A stretch of 64,000 bases of DNA from Sporichthya polymorpha DSM 43042 (GCF_000384115.1 NZ_KB913029.1:3013057-3077056), one strand, 5' to 3'; counted from the stretch's first letter, positions 22,645-32,424 are shown. The notes: generated from the letters alone by a model not told the origin. Translations and numbers: made by a program.

Positions 22645-23793
22645 ATGGCAGCACGACACTCCGCGCAGTCGGGTGCGGCCTGGGACGACGACGTCGTCCG
22701 GCGCGCCCCGAAGGTCCTTCTGCACGACCACCTCGACGGCGGCCTGCGCCCCGCGACGATGCTCGAGCTGGCCGACGCCTGCGGGTATCCCGACCTCCCG
22801 CACTCCGAGCCCGAGGCCCTGGGGCGCTGGTTCGTCGACGCCGCGAACTCCGGGTCGCTGGAGCGGTACCTGGAGACGTTCGGGCACACCGTCGCGGTGA
22901 TGCAGACGGCCGCGTCGCTGCACCGCATCGCCGCCGAGTGCGCCGAGGACCTCGCGGCCGACGGCGTCGTGTACGCCGAGATCCGCTACGCGCCCGAGCA
23001 GCACCTCGCCGAGGGCCTGACGCTGGACGAGGTCGTCGAGGCGACGCTCGACGGCTTCCGGGCGGGGGAGCGCGCGGCGGCCGCGGCGGGTCGGCGCATC
23101 CGCGTCGGTGCGCTACTCACCGCGATGCGGCACCAGGCGCGTTCGCAGGAGATCGCCGAGCTCGCGATCCGGCACCGCGACCACGGCGTGGTCGGGTTCG
23201 ACATCGCCGGGGCCGAGGCCGGCTTCCCGCCCACCCGGCACCTCGACGCGTTCGAGTACCTGCAGCGCGAGAACTTTCACTTCACGATCCACGCCGGCGA
23301 GGCCTTCGGTCTGCCGTCGATCTGGCAGGCGATCCAGTGGTGCGGCGCCGACCGGCTCGGGCACGGTGTGCGGATCGTGGACGACATCGCCGGCGGCCGC
23401 GACGGTGAACCGATCAAGCTCGGGCGGCTCGCGGCGTACGTGCGGGACAAGCGAATCCCGCTGGAGATGTGCCCGTCGAGCAATGTCCAGACCGGCGCGG
23501 CCCCGTCGATCGCCGCGCACCCGATCGGGTTGCTGCGCGAGCTGAAGTTTCGCGTCACCGTGAACACCGACAACCGGTTGCTCGGCGGGACGACTCTGAG
23601 CCGCGAGTTCGGCCTGCTCGTCGAGGAGTTCGGCTACGGGCTGACGGACATCGAGTGGTTCACGATCAACGCGATGAAGTCTTCGTTCCTGCCGTTCGAC
23701 GACCGCCTGCTCCTGATCAACGAGGTCATCAAACCCGGCTTCGCGGCCCTGCGCGCGGAGGCGGCGATGACGCGGGTGACCGGGCTAGGCTGA
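22645..23793 (+). CDS. add: Adenosine deaminase
   Basis: Converts adenosine and deoxyadenosine to (deoxy)inosine. 382 residues. Zinc ligands and catalytic residues are in [12 protein letters not shown] (HxH), [10 protein letters not shown] (His and catalytic Glu), RLGHGVRI and [12 protein letters not shown] (Asp pair region; actinobacterial form with Asn in place of the second Asp). There is no ribosome-binding site before the ATG. TAACGT at 22634-22639, five bases before it, suggests a leaderless start. Its product would feed the purine nucleoside phosphorylase at 31172. Confidence 0.95.
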   Translation: MAARHSAQSGAAWDDDVVRRAPKVLLHDHLDGGLRPATMLELADACGYPDLPHSEPEALGRWFVDAANSGSLERYLETFGHTVAVMQTAASLHRIAAECAEDLAADGVVYAEIRYAPEQHLAEGLTLDEVVEATLDGFRAGERAAAAAGRRIRVGALLTAMRHQARSQEIAELAIRHRDHGVVGFDIAGAEAGFPPTRHLDAFEYLQRENFHFTIHAGEAFGLPSIWQAIQWCGADRLGHGVRIVDDIAGGRDGEPIKLGRLAAYVRDKRIPLEMCPSSNVQTGAAPSIAAHPIGLLRELKFRVTVNTDNRLLGGTTLSREFGLLVEEFGYGLTDIEWFTINAMKSSFLPFDDRLLLINEVIKPGFAALRAEAAMTRVTGLG

Positions 23794-23850
23794 GCTCGCC
23801 GGACATCCGGTGACCCGCACGGCCGGGACCGAAGCGACGCAGGAGGCCCG

Positions 23851-24042
23851 ATGGGCGAGCCGCGGAAGATGCCCGGTGGTGACCTGATCCGCAAGGCCAC
23901 CCGCGTGACCACCGACACCGCCGTCGCCGCGACCGAGGTGCTCTCGATGTCGCTGCGGATGACCGGCCGCCTCGTCCGCAAGGTCGTCCCCCGCCGCGAC
24001 GGCGACAGCGGCGACAGCAATCCGAGCCGCCCCGGCTGCTGA
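23851..24042 (+). CDS. Small basic hypothetical protein
   Basis: 63 codons: MGEPRKMPGGDLIRKATRVT and onward, with two basic patches (RKATR, RLVRKVVPRR) around an Ala/Thr-rich helix and an Asp/Ser-rich end. GGAGG lies four bases before the ATG and a strong terminator follows directly, which supports a real gene. No homologue recognised; function unknown. Confidence 0.5.
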   Translation: MGEPRKMPGGDLIRKATRVTTDTAVAATEVLSMSLRMTGRLVRKVVPRRDGDSGDSNPSRPGC

Positions 24043-24052
24043 CCTCGTAAAA

Positions 24053-24096
24053 AAAGGGTGACACCCCTTACTGCGCAGTAAGGGGTGTCACCCTTT
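24053..24096. terminator. Perfect 44-bp loop-free palindrome, bidirectional terminator
   Basis: Arms of 22 bp (AAAGGGTGACACCCCTTACT continuing GC) with an exact complement and no loop. It is preceded by an A-run (24049-24055) and followed by TTTCTT, so it has U-tracts in both directions, unusual here. It lies between the small gene ending at 24042 and the convergent deoC ending at 24114. Confidence 0.92.
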
Positions 24097-24113
24097 CTTG
24101 ACAAGGTGCGGCG

Positions 24114-24887
24114 TCAGGGGCGCCGGGCGGTGACGAGGGCGGTGACGAGGGCGTCGACGAGGGCGGAGGCGCCGATCCGGAACGTCGCGGGGGTCGCGGC
24201 GGCGCCGAGGGCGGTCTCGGCCTGCTCGAGGTAGGTGAGGGCGTCCGCGGGGGTCCGAACGCCGCCGGAGACCTTCACGCCGACGCGGCGGCCGCGGCGG
24301 ACGGCGTACTCGCTCGCGGCGGTCCAGAGGATGCCGGCGGCCTCGGGAGAGGCGCCGGGGTGGCCCTTGCCGGTCGAGGTCTTCAGCAGGTCGGCGCCGG
24401 CGTCGAGGGCGAGGTCCGCGGCCCGGCGGATGCGCTCCGGGGCGCCGAGCGCACCGGTCTCCAGGATCACCTTGAGCCGGACGCCGGCGGACGCCGCGCG
24501 CACGGCCGCGACCTCCTCGAACAGCGCCTGCTCGGCGCCGCTCGCGAAGGCGACATGGTCGACGACGAGGTCGATCTCGGTCGCGCCGTCGGCGATCGCC
24601 TGCTCGGTCTCCGCGACCTTCTCGGCGATCGTGGCCACGCCGGTGGGGAAGTTGCCCGCGACGCTCGCGACCGCGACCGACGTCCCGGCGACCTCGGCGG
24701 CAGCGACCTTCACCAGCCACGGGTAGACGCACACCGCGGCCACCGGCGGGACGCCGGAGTCCGTGGGGTCCGGCCGCCGCGCGCGGGCGCACAGGGCGGC
24801 GATCGTCTCGGGGGTGTCGGTGAGCTCGAGGCTCGTGAGGTCGGTCAGGGTCAGCAGCTGGACGAGGCGCTCGCGGGGAAGGGACAC
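24114..24887 (-). CDS. deoC: Deoxyribose-phosphate aldolase
   Basis: Splits 2-deoxyribose-5-phosphate to glyceraldehyde-3-phosphate and acetaldehyde. 257 residues. The Schiff-base lysine is in LLKTSTGKGHPGAS, the second catalytic lysine in VGVKVSGGVRT, and SVAGNFPTG and EIDLVVDH are typical. The GTG start comes 10 bases after the stop of the upstream peptidase gene. TAGGAT (24895-24900, minus strand), which contains that stop codon, is 7 bases before the GTG. deoC could therefore be leaderless from its own promoter as well as part of the upstream operon. Confidence 0.95.
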   Translation of the reverse strand: MSLPRERLVQLLTLTDLTSLELTDTPETIAALCARARRPDPTDSGVPPVAAVCVYPWLVKVAAAEVAGTSVAVASVAGNFPTGVATIAEKVAETEQAIADGATEIDLVVDHVAFASGAEQALFEEVAAVRAASAGVRLKVILETGALGAPERIRRAADLALDAGADLLKTSTGKGHPGASPEAAGILWTAASEYAVRRGRRVGVKVSGGVRTPADALTYLEQAETALGAAATPATFRIGASALVDALVTALVTARRP

Positions 24888-24897
24888 CCGACGGATC

Positions 24898-26079
24898 CTA
24901 GGCCTGGCCGCTCGACTCGACCGTGTGCTGCGCGGGGGCCGGCTGCTCCTCGCTCGGGAAGTCCTCGAGCGTGCCGAGCCGGGTGGTGTCCCAGTCGGCG
25001 AACGTGAGGTCGGACTGCAGGTACAGCGCCGTCAGCTCCGCGACGCTGCGGATCGCGCTGAGCGTCGTCCGCTCGTGGCCGTGGGTGGCGTCGGTGCCGA
25101 ACCCGATCAGCGCCGCGCGCATCTCCGCCCCGGCCTCGATGGCCGCGGCGACGTCCGAGCGGTAGTGGTGGAAGACGTCGCGCCGGTGTTCGAGCCCGTG
25201 CTCGGCGCAGAGGGCGAGCAGCTTGCGGGTCAGGTGGAAGTCGAACGGACCGGTCATGTCCTGCATCGCGACGGTCACGCCCGTCTCGATCGACTCCTGG
25301 ACCGGGGCGACGACGGCCGAGTCGATCGACACCATCTCGGCGACGTCCGCGTGCAGGCCGTGGCTCGCGCCGTGGCCGACCTCCTCGGCGATCGTGATCA
25401 GCAGCCGCGCCGTGACGGGGATGTCGACCTTGGCGTCGCGGACGGCCTTGAACGCTGCCAGCGCGGCCGCGACCCCGGCCTTGTCGTCGAGGTGACGGGA
25501 TTTCACGTACCCGTTGGGCGTGATCTCCGGCAGTGCGTGGTGCGCGACGAAGTCGCCGACCTGGATGCCGAGTGCTGCGAGGTCCGCCTTCGAGTGGACG
25601 GGCTCGTCGACGCGGACCTCGACGTGGTCCCAGCCGACGCCCTGCGTGTCGACCTCGTCGTCGTAGGCGTGCCCGCTCGCCTTGAGCGGGAGCACCGTGC
25701 CCGAGTAGGACACCTGCGGGTCGTCGGTGAAGATCGTGACCCGCGCGCCCTCGGAGAACCGCGCGCTGTGCGTGCCGATCGGCACGACCTGCAGGCGCCC
25801 GTTCGGCTTGAGGTGGCGGACCGCCATCCCGATCGTGTCGGAGTGGACCACGACGGCGCGTGACGGCGCGTGTCGCTGGCCGCGCAAGGTCGCGAGCAGG
25901 GCGCCACGACGGGTGAGCTCGAACGGAATCTCGAGCTCGGTGAGCACCTCGCCCAGGCAGTGCATGATCTGGTCGGTGCGCCCGGTCGGGCTCGGGATCA
26001 ACAGGAGCTTGAGCATCAGCTCGCGCATCCACTCGTCGTCGATCGGGAGCACCTTGGGTGTCGGCGCGGACGCCGTCAT
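24898..26079 (-). CDS. NAGGN-system M42/M20-type peptidase
   Basis: 393 residues. Co-catalytic metallopeptidase motifs are VVVHSDTIGMAV, SRHLDDKAGVAAAL, TIAEEVGHGASHG and SIDSAVVAP, with a late DATHGHERT. The sequence matches the peptidase that accompanies N-acetylglutaminylglutamine amide synthesis genes in proteobacteria ('osmoprotectant NAGGN system M42 family peptidase'). There it is thought to help turn over the osmolyte; the exact reaction is inferred. Its ATG overlaps the ngg stop, so translation is coupled. Confidence 0.9.
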   Translation of the reverse strand: MTASAPTPKVLPIDDEWMRELMLKLLLIPSPTGRTDQIMHCLGEVLTELEIPFELTRRGALLATLRGQRHAPSRAVVVHSDTIGMAVRHLKPNGRLQVVPIGTHSARFSEGARVTIFTDDPQVSYSGTVLPLKASGHAYDDEVDTQGVGWDHVEVRVDEPVHSKADLAALGIQVGDFVAHHALPEITPNGYVKSRHLDDKAGVAAALAAFKAVRDAKVDIPVTARLLITIAEEVGHGASHGLHADVAEMVSIDSAVVAPVQESIETGVTVAMQDMTGPFDFHLTRKLLALCAEHGLEHRRDVFHHYRSDVAAAIEAGAEMRAALIGFGTDATHGHERTTLSAIRSVAELTALYLQSDLTFADWDTTRLGTLEDFPSEEQPAPAQHTVESSGQA

Positions 26080-27839
26080 ACGTCGCTCCGCGCGGGCGTC
26101 GGCACCCACGGGCCCGGGAGCGGGCGCGTTGCCGGGAACAGCAGGTCGATGAACCGCTGGGCGGTCGGCTGGGGCTCGTGGTTGGCGAGCCCGGGCCGTT
26201 CGTTGGCCTCGATCACGTGATAGTCCGGTCCGTCGACGGCAGGAACCATGAAGTCCATGCCTACCACGGGGATGTCGAGAGCCTGGCTCGCCAGCACCGC
26301 CGCCGCGGCGAGTTCCGGGTGCAACTGCGCGGTGACGTCGTGGATCGTGCCGCCGGTGTGCAGGTTCGCCGTGCGCCGCACCTGGAGCTCGACGTCGACC
26401 GGCAGGACGTCGTCGAGGTCGTAACCAGCTTCCCGCACGATCTCGACGGTCGTGTCGTCGATCGGGATGCGGGACTCGCCGCCGGTCGCGGCGGAGCGCC
26501 GCCGGCTCTGGGCCTCGATGAGCGTGCGGATCGTGTGCTCGCCGGTGCCGATGACGGCGGCGGGCTTGCGGATCGCAGCGGCGACGACCTCGTGGTCGAT
26601 GACGAGCACCCGTAGGTCCTGGCCGGTCACCTGCTCCTCGAGCAGGACCTCGTTGCTGATGCGTCGCGCGGCCGCGATGGCGCGCTCGAGCTCGTCCGGG
26701 TCGGTGACGCCGACGGTGATGCCCTGACCCTGCTCGCCGCGGGCGGGCTTCACGACCACGGACCCGACCTCGGCGAGGAACTCCGCGTCGGCTGCCGTCC
26801 CGTCCGCCGCGCGGCCGCGGGGCACCGAGAGACCGGCCTGCGCGAGCACCCGGCGGGTGACGCGCTTGTCGTCGCACCGGCTCATCGCGACCGCCGTGGT
26901 CAGCTCGGACAGCGACTCCCGCGTCACGACCTTGCGGCCGCCGTGCGTCAGGCGGAGCTCACCCCACGCGGGGTCGAGCACCTCGACGTGGATGCCGCGG
27001 CGGATCGCCTCGTCGGCGACGATGCGTGCGTACGGGTTGAGCTGCGCGAGGTCCTCGGCCGGGCTGGAGGCGAACAGCCGTTCGTTGATGGGGTTCTTGC
27101 GCTTGACGCAGAAGACGGGGTGCCGGACAAAGCCGAGCTTCTCGTACAGCCGGATCGCCGGTGAGTTGTCGTGCAGCACCGAGAGGTCGACGTAGGCCGC
27201 GCCGGCGTCGGAGAGCCGGCCGGCGAGCGAGAGCACGAGGGCCTCGCCCACGCCCGGCCGCCTGCACTGCGGGTCGACGGCCAGGCACCACAGGCTCGAA
27301 CCGTGCTCAGGGTCCCCGAACGCCATGCGGTGGTCGACGCCGGTGACGGTGCCGACTATCGCGCCCGCCTCGCCGCTCGCGGTGACCTCCTCGGCGAGGA
27401 GGTAGTGGAACGCCTCGTCCTCGGAGTTGGCCAGCAGCGTGGCCGGTGGGGCGGTGAGCATGCCGCACGACGCGTACAGCCGGTTGACGGCCTCCGCGTC
27501 CGCGCGACTCGACAGGGTGCGGACGCGCACGAACGCGTCCGTGGGCGGCTCCGGGTGAGAGCCCGACAGATAGAGCCGGTACGTCACCGACGGATCTATG
27601 AACAGCTCGAACGGCGCCATGCTGACGAGCACCTGAGGCTCCGTCACGTACATGCAGATGTCGCGGCGTCCGCTGGTTTCCTCCGCCAGCACGCTGAGCA
27701 GGTGTTCGTGGTCGGCGAAGGTCTGACCCAGAATCAGCCGGCCCCACCCCAGGTCCAGCGCCACGTCCGTCTTGGCGTCGGGCGAGCGCCAGGACTGCGC
27801 CTGCCACCACTCCCGGCGCTCACCGATGGAGGTCGTCAT
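26076..27839 (-). CDS. ngg: N-acetylglutaminylglutamine synthetase (GNAT plus ATP-grasp)
   Basis: Makes N-acetylglutaminylglutamine, the precursor of the dipeptide osmolyte NAGGN. 587 residues. The first half has a GNAT acetyltransferase core (LWCLAVDPQCRRPGVGEALV, then DLSVLHDNSPAIRLYEKLGF). The second half is an ATP-grasp ligase (VVVKPARGEQGQGITVGV, LLEEQVTGQDLRVLVI, VIEANERPGLANHEPQPT). This fusion is the hallmark of Ngg. It lies between asnO (18 bases upstream) and the NAGGN peptidase (4-base overlap). Confidence 0.93.
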   Translation of the reverse strand: MTTSIGERREWWQAQSWRSPDAKTDVALDLGWGRLILGQTFADHEHLLSVLAEETSGRRDICMYVTEPQVLVSMAPFELFIDPSVTYRLYLSGSHPEPPTDAFVRVRTLSSRADAEAVNRLYASCGMLTAPPATLLANSEDEAFHYLLAEEVTASGEAGAIVGTVTGVDHRMAFGDPEHGSSLWCLAVDPQCRRPGVGEALVLSLAGRLSDAGAAYVDLSVLHDNSPAIRLYEKLGFVRHPVFCVKRKNPINERLFASSPAEDLAQLNPYARIVADEAIRRGIHVEVLDPAWGELRLTHGGRKVVTRESLSELTTAVAMSRCDDKRVTRRVLAQAGLSVPRGRAADGTAADAEFLAEVGSVVVKPARGEQGQGITVGVTDPDELERAIAAARRISNEVLLEEQVTGQDLRVLVIDHEVVAAAIRKPAAVIGTGEHTIRTLIEAQSRRRSAATGGESRIPIDDTTVEIVREAGYDLDDVLPVDVELQVRRTANLHTGGTIHDVTAQLHPELAAAAVLASQALDIPVVGMDFMVPAVDGPDYHVIEANERPGLANHEPQPTAQRFIDLLFPATRPLPGPWVPTPARSDV

Positions 27840-27857
27840 GTCGTTGTTCCCCCAGAC

Positions 27858-29636
27858 TTACAGGCCATGGCCCTGGAGCCACAGCTCGAGGAGCCCCAGC
27901 TGCCACAGCGGGTTACCGCGCAGCGGCGTGAGATTGCCGTTCGGATCGGCGAGCAGTCGGGACACCTCCGATTCGGCGAAAAGCCCACGTTGCCGGGCGG
28001 CCGGCGCGTGGAGGGCGTCCCGCACGAGGTCCAGGTACGGCCCCTGCAGGTGCTTGAGCGCGGGCACCGGGAAGTAGCCCTTCGGACGGTCGATGACCGC
28101 GTCCGGGATGACTCGGCGACCGGCCTCCTTCAGTACGCCCTTGCCCTCCTGTGCGAGCTTGAGCTCGGGCGGGCAGGCGGCGGCGAGCTCCACGAGCTCG
28201 TGGTCGAGGAACGGGACCCGGGCCTCCAGGCCCCACGCCATCGTCATGTTGTCGACGCGCTTGACGGGGTCGTCGACGAGCATGATCTGGGAGTCGATGC
28301 GCAGCGCCTTGTCGACGGCGGTCTCGGCCCCGGGCGCGCCGAAGTGGGCGGCGACGAACTCGGTGCTGACGTCGCGGTCGAGTCGGTAGTCCGGGGACAG
28401 CGCGGCGTTGCGGGCGGCGAGGTCGCGGTCGAAGAACGCGCGCGCGTAAGTGCCGAGCTCGTCGTTCCCGGCCTCGCGCATCGGCGGGTACCAGTGGTAA
28501 CCCGCGAACACCTCGTCCGCGCCCTGACCGGACTGCACGACCTTGACGTGCTTGCTTACCTCCTCGGAGAGGAGGAAGAACGCCACCGCGTCGTGGCTGA
28601 CCATCGGCTCGCTCATCGCCGCGATGGCCCGCGGCAGCGCGGGCAGCATGCGCTCGGTGGCGACGCGGATCTGGTGGTGGTCCGTGCCGAACTCGCGGGC
28701 GATGACGTCGGAGTACTTGAACTCGTCGCCCTCCTCGCCGCCGGCCGCCTCGAACCCGATGCTGAACGTGGCGAGGCCGCGCTGGCCCTCCTCGGCGAGC
28801 AGGCCGACCACCAGGCTGGAGTCGAGACCACCGGAGAGCAGCACACCGACGGGGACGTCCGCGACCAGACGTCGACGCACCGAGACGCGCAGGGCCTCGA
28901 GGACCGCATCCTCCCAGTCGCGCTCGGACCAGTGCGCCTTGCTCGCGTCGCGCTCGAACGAGGGGCGCCAGTACTCGCGCTGGTTCCGGCGGCCGTCGGG
29001 TTCGATCGTCAGCATCGTCGCGGGCGGCAGCTTCGAGACGCCGGCGAGGATCGTCCGCGGCGGCGGCACGATCGAGTGGAACGTCAGGTAGTGGTGCAAC
29101 GCGACCGGGTCGATGTCGGTGTCCACCCCGCCGCCGGCGAGCAGCGCCGGCAGCGTCGAGGCGAAGCGCAGGCGGCCCGGGCGCTCGGTGAGGTAGAGCG
29201 GCTTGATGCCGAGGCGGTCGCGCGCGAACAGGACGCGGCCGCTGTCGCGCTCGACGATGCAGATCGCGAACATGCCCAACAGGTGGTCGACGAAGTCGTC
29301 GCCCCACTGCCGGTAGGCCTTCGCGATGACCTCGGTGTCCGAGGTCGAGAAGAAGCGGTAGCCGGCCTGCTGCAGTTCGGCCCGCAGTTCCGGGTAGTTG
29401 TAGATGCAGCCGTTGAACGCGACCGTCAGACCGAGTTCGGGGTCGACCATCGGCTGCGCACCGGCCTCGGAGAGGTCGATGATCTGCAATCGGCGGTGAC
29501 CGAGGGCGATGCGTCCGTTGGACCAGACGCCGCTGCCGTCGGGGCCACGGTCGGACATCGTCGCTGCCATCGTGGCCACGGCAGCTACGTCGGGGGAGTC
29601 GTCTTTCAGGCAGAGTTCACCGGCAAATCCACACAC
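27858..29636 (-). CDS. asnO: N-acetylglutaminylglutamine amidotransferase (AsnB-type)
   Basis: Converts N-acetylglutaminylglutamine to its C-terminal amide using glutamine and ATP. 592 residues. The N-terminal class II glutaminase has the nucleophile Cys2 (MCGFAGELCL) and MSDRGPDGSGVW. The C-terminal synthetase domain has the ATP-pyrophosphatase motif GVLLSGGLDSSLVVGLL and GQGADEVFAGYHWYP. By itself it could be an asparagine synthetase. The adjoining ngg and NAGGN peptidase make the amidotransferase of the osmolyte pathway much more likely. It begins 10 bases after the mutase gene, within one long minus-strand operon. Confidence 0.92.
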   Translation of the reverse strand: MCGFAGELCLKDDSPDVAAVATMAATMSDRGPDGSGVWSNGRIALGHRRLQIIDLSEAGAQPMVDPELGLTVAFNGCIYNYPELRAELQQAGYRFFSTSDTEVIAKAYRQWGDDFVDHLLGMFAICIVERDSGRVLFARDRLGIKPLYLTERPGRLRFASTLPALLAGGGVDTDIDPVALHHYLTFHSIVPPPRTILAGVSKLPPATMLTIEPDGRRNQREYWRPSFERDASKAHWSERDWEDAVLEALRVSVRRRLVADVPVGVLLSGGLDSSLVVGLLAEEGQRGLATFSIGFEAAGGEEGDEFKYSDVIAREFGTDHHQIRVATERMLPALPRAIAAMSEPMVSHDAVAFFLLSEEVSKHVKVVQSGQGADEVFAGYHWYPPMREAGNDELGTYARAFFDRDLAARNAALSPDYRLDRDVSTEFVAAHFGAPGAETAVDKALRIDSQIMLVDDPVKRVDNMTMAWGLEARVPFLDHELVELAAACPPELKLAQEGKGVLKEAGRRVIPDAVIDRPKGYFPVPALKHLQGPYLDLVRDALHAPAARQRGLFAESEVSRLLADPNGNLTPLRGNPLWQLGLLELWLQGHGL

Positions 29637-29646
29637 GCCAGGGAAC

Positions 29647-31161
29647 CTACCCGCGTTCTGACTCCCTCATCCCGACGAGAACGTTGCACAACTCACGGCC
29701 CGCGAGCTCGAGTTGTTCCGCAAGACCTGCGCGTTCTCGGTCCGGGTGGACGGGGGGCGATTCACCGGAAACGTACAGGTAGATCTTGAGTTTCGGCTCG
29801 GTTCCACTCGGTCGGACCACCGCGGTGATCGCCCCCGCGGTCACCCGGACCCCGGTGGTCGGAGGCAGTCCGGTGCCGGGCGCGCTGAGGTTCTGGACGT
29901 CGTCGACGGGGACCCCCGCCAGGTGCCGCGGCGGCGCGTCCCGCAGTCGCCGCAGGGCCGTGCCGGCCTGCTCGGGGTCGTCGGTGCGGATCGACCGGGG
30001 TGCGGACACATGCACGCCGTAACGCTGCGCCAGCGCGTCGAGACGCTCGCCCAGCGGGACCGCGGCTGCCATCTCCGCGATCAGCAGGGCGGCGCTGATG
30101 CCGTCCTTGTCCCGGACCCCGCCGGGGTCGACGCAGTAGCCGAGCGCCTCCTCGTAGGCGTACGCGACGCCCGGCACGCGGGCCAGCCACTTGAACCCGG
30201 TCAGCGTGCGAACGCAACGCCGGCCGTGCGCGGCGGCGATGCGGTCCAGCAGGGGTGAGGAGACGATCGTCGTCGCGAGGACGCCGTCGGGCGGGATCCG
30301 CCCGGAGCTCAGCAGGTGCTCCGCGAGCAGCGCACCGACCTCGTCGCCAGTGAGTGCCCGGTAGCCGTCGCCGTCGCGGATCATCACCGCGCAGCGGTCG
30401 CCGTCGGGGTCGTGCGCGAGGACGAGGTCCGCGTCCACCCGCGCGGCCGTCGCCGCGGCCAGGTCGAGCGCCCCGGGCTCCTCCGGATTGGGGAAGGCGA
30501 CGGTCGGGAAGTCCGGGTCCGGCGCGGCCTGCTCGGCGACCTCGGCGTAGGGGGCGAAGCCGGCCCGCTCCCAGGCCTGGCGGAACGTCGCGCCCGCGAC
30601 CCCGTGCAGCGGCGTGTACGCGACGCGGGGCGAGGTCCGCGGCGCGTCGGCCGGCACCAGCGACACGGTCCGGGCGAGGTAGGCCTCGACGAGGTCCTCG
30701 CGCACGAGCTCGCCCGGCGCGTCGGAGCGCGGGACGTCGGCCGGGGCCGCGGCGATCGCGGCCTCCATCGCGGCGTCGGCCGGCGGGGCGATCTGGGAAC
30801 CATCGGCGAGGTAGACCTTGTAACCGTTGTCGGACGCGGGGTTGTGCGAGGCCGTGATCATCACCCCGGCCGCGGCCGCGAGCTGCCGGACGGCGAACGC
30901 GAGCACCGGGGTCGGGAGCTCGCGGGGCATCAGCAGGGTCGGCCGGCCGGCGGCGCGGAGGACCGCGGCGGCCTCAGCGGCGAAGCGCGCCGACCCGTGC
31001 CGGGCGTCGAAGCCGACGACGACCGGGCCCAGAATCTGATTCTCCGTCAGGTAAGTGGCGAGGCCGTAGCTCGCCCGAGCGACGAGCGCGGTGTTGAACT
31101 GTCCCGGGCCGTCGCCCATCGGCGCGCGCAGACCAGCGGTGCCGAACCGGACGTCGGACAT
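29647..31161 (-). CDS. Phospho-sugar mutase (phosphomannomutase/phosphopentomutase-like)
   Basis: 504 residues of the alpha-D-phosphohexomutase superfamily. The phosphoserine loop is TASHNPASDNGYKVY, the metal-binding loop DPDGDRCAV, the sugar-binding loop YEEALGYCVDP and the phosphate-binding loop RPSGTEPKLKIYLY. It corresponds in position to mycobacterial pmmB beside deoD. In a nucleoside cluster it most likely isomerises (deoxy)ribose-1-phosphate or glucose-1-phosphate. Which sugar is used cannot be decided from sequence. Confidence 0.92.
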   Translation of the reverse strand: MSDVRFGTAGLRAPMGDGPGQFNTALVARASYGLATYLTENQILGPVVVGFDARHGSARFAAEAAAVLRAAGRPTLLMPRELPTPVLAFAVRQLAAAAGVMITASHNPASDNGYKVYLADGSQIAPPADAAMEAAIAAAPADVPRSDAPGELVREDLVEAYLARTVSLVPADAPRTSPRVAYTPLHGVAGATFRQAWERAGFAPYAEVAEQAAPDPDFPTVAFPNPEEPGALDLAAATAARVDADLVLAHDPDGDRCAVMIRDGDGYRALTGDEVGALLAEHLLSSGRIPPDGVLATTIVSSPLLDRIAAAHGRRCVRTLTGFKWLARVPGVAYAYEEALGYCVDPGGVRDKDGISAALLIAEMAAAVPLGERLDALAQRYGVHVSAPRSIRTDDPEQAGTALRRLRDAPPRHLAGVPVDDVQNLSAPGTGLPPTTGVRVTAGAITAVVRPSGTEPKLKIYLYVSGESPPVHPDRERAGLAEQLELAGRELCNVLVGMRESERG

Positions 31162-31171
31162 CGGGACTTCC

Positions 31172-31978
31172 CTACGCCGGCCAGTGCGTCAGGGTCTCGG
31201 CCAGCAGCGCGGCGAGCTCGTCCGCCGCTGCGCGACCCGCGTCGAGGACGTCGGCGTGGTCGAGGGCCGGCCCCGTCCCCGCCGCCGCGTTTGTCACCAG
31301 CGACAGGCCGAGCACGTCGAGCCCGGCCTCGCGGGCGGCGATCGTCTCCAGCGCCGTCGACATGCCGACGAGGTCGGCGCCGAGGATCCCCGCCATCCGA
31401 ACCTCGGCCGGGGTCTCGTACTGCGGCCCGGCGAACTGCGCGTAGACGCCCTCCGGCAGGGCGGGCCGGATCGCGCGGGCGTGTGCGCGCAGCGTGGGGG
31501 AGTACGCGTCGGTGAGGTCGACGAACCGTGCCCCGCGCAGCGGCGAGGCGCCGGTGAGGTTGAGGTGGTCGGCGATCAGCACCGGGGTCCCGGGCGGCCA
31601 CTCCGGGCGCAGGCCGCCGGCGGCGTTGGTGAGCACGACCGCTCGGGCGCCGGCCGCGGCCGCCGTCCGGACACTGTGCACCACCGCGACCGGGTCGCGG
31701 TGCTCGTAGTAATGAGTGCGGCCGGCGAGGACGAGAACCCGATGAGGCCCGGCGTCGAGGACGTGGACGCGGCCGAGATGCCCGGCCGCCGTGGGCGGGG
31801 CGAAGCCGGGGAGGTCGGCCACAGGGATGCCGTCGTCGGCTCCGCCGAGGGCGGCCACGACCCCGTTCCAGCCCGAGCCGAGAACGACGGCGAGGTCGAC
31901 CGGGCCGGTGCGCCCGCGCAGCTGCTCCGCGGCCGCCGCGGCGAGCGCGTAGGGGTCGGCGTCGGGAGCTGTGCTCAC
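31172..31978 (-). CDS. Purine nucleoside phosphorylase
   Basis: Phosphorolysis of (deoxy)inosine and guanosine to base and (deoxy)ribose-1-phosphate. 268 residues of the trimeric class (PNP/MTAP superfamily). Motifs are [23 protein letters not shown] (phosphate-site His), [34 protein letters not shown] and [12 protein letters not shown] start overlaps the stop of the gene before it (GTGA). In mycobacteria the equivalent gene is called deoD. It takes the inosine produced by Add and passes the sugar phosphate to the neighbouring mutase. Confidence 0.94.
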   Translation of the reverse strand: MSTAPDADPYALAAAAAEQLRGRTGPVDLAVVLGSGWNGVVAALGGADDGIPVADLPGFAPPTAAGHLGRVHVLDAGPHRVLVLAGRTHYYEHRDPVAVVHSVRTAAAAGARAVVLTNAAGGLRPEWPPGTPVLIADHLNLTGASPLRGARFVDLTDAYSPTLRAHARAIRPALPEGVYAQFAGPQYETPAEVRMAGILGADLVGMSTALETIAAREAGLDVLGLSLVTNAAAGTGPALDHADVLDAGRAAADELAALLAETLTHWPA

Positions 31979-32424
31979 GGGTCGGAGCGGCAGGGCCGCT
32001 CGCGGAGCCACTTCACGTAGTCGTCGGGGGCGCCGGCGCGCTCGGCCGCGTCCGCGATGTGGCCGATCAGCCGGGCGGAGGGCAGGCCGCCCTCGTAGCC
32101 GTCCACGACGTAGATCCAGGCCAGCTCGTCGCCGTCCATGGTCGCGACCCGGACGCGGATCTTCCGGTAGAACCCGATCGCGGTGCCCTCCCAGCCGTCG
32201 AGCTCCTGCTCGTCCGCGGGGGTGACGTCGTACAGGGCGACGAAGACCTGGTGCCCGGGGTCCTCGACGACCGTCGTGCGTGCGCCGTCGCCAGGCAGCT
32301 CCTCGCCGCCGAACGTCAGGCGCCAGTTGACCAGCCAACCGGTACCCCGCTGCGGCGAGTGCGGCGCGATGAGCGCCATCAACGCCGGGTCGAGGTTCTT
32401 GCCGTAGGCGGCGTACAGGGCCAT
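31975..32424 (-). CDS. Gamma-glutamylcyclotransferase-fold protein
   Basis: 149 residues with the fold's start [22 protein letters not shown] (the YGxN/S nucleotide-like loop) and the later stretch [18 protein letters not shown], where the family has its catalytic acid. Family members release 5-oxoproline from gamma-glutamyl peptides or amines; the substrate here is unknown. It starts the minus-strand operon and overlaps the PNP start. No Shine-Dalgarno is seen. TAAGCT lies 8 bases before the ATG and may be a -10 box. A similar gene lies beside lpdA in other actinobacteria. Confidence 0.82.
   Translation of the reverse strand: MALYAAYGKNLDPALMALIAPHSPQRGTGWLVNWRLTFGGEELPGDGARTTVVEDPGHQVFVALYDVTPADEQELDGWEGTAIGFYRKIRVRVATMDGDELAWIYVVDGYEGGLPSARLIGHIADAAERAGAPDDYVKWLRERPCRSDP

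Noticed and set aside
27858-29636. An ordinary asparagine synthetase (asnB)
   Set aside because: Domain content fits, but the directly adjoining ngg and NAGGN peptidase make the NAGGN amidotransferase assignment better.
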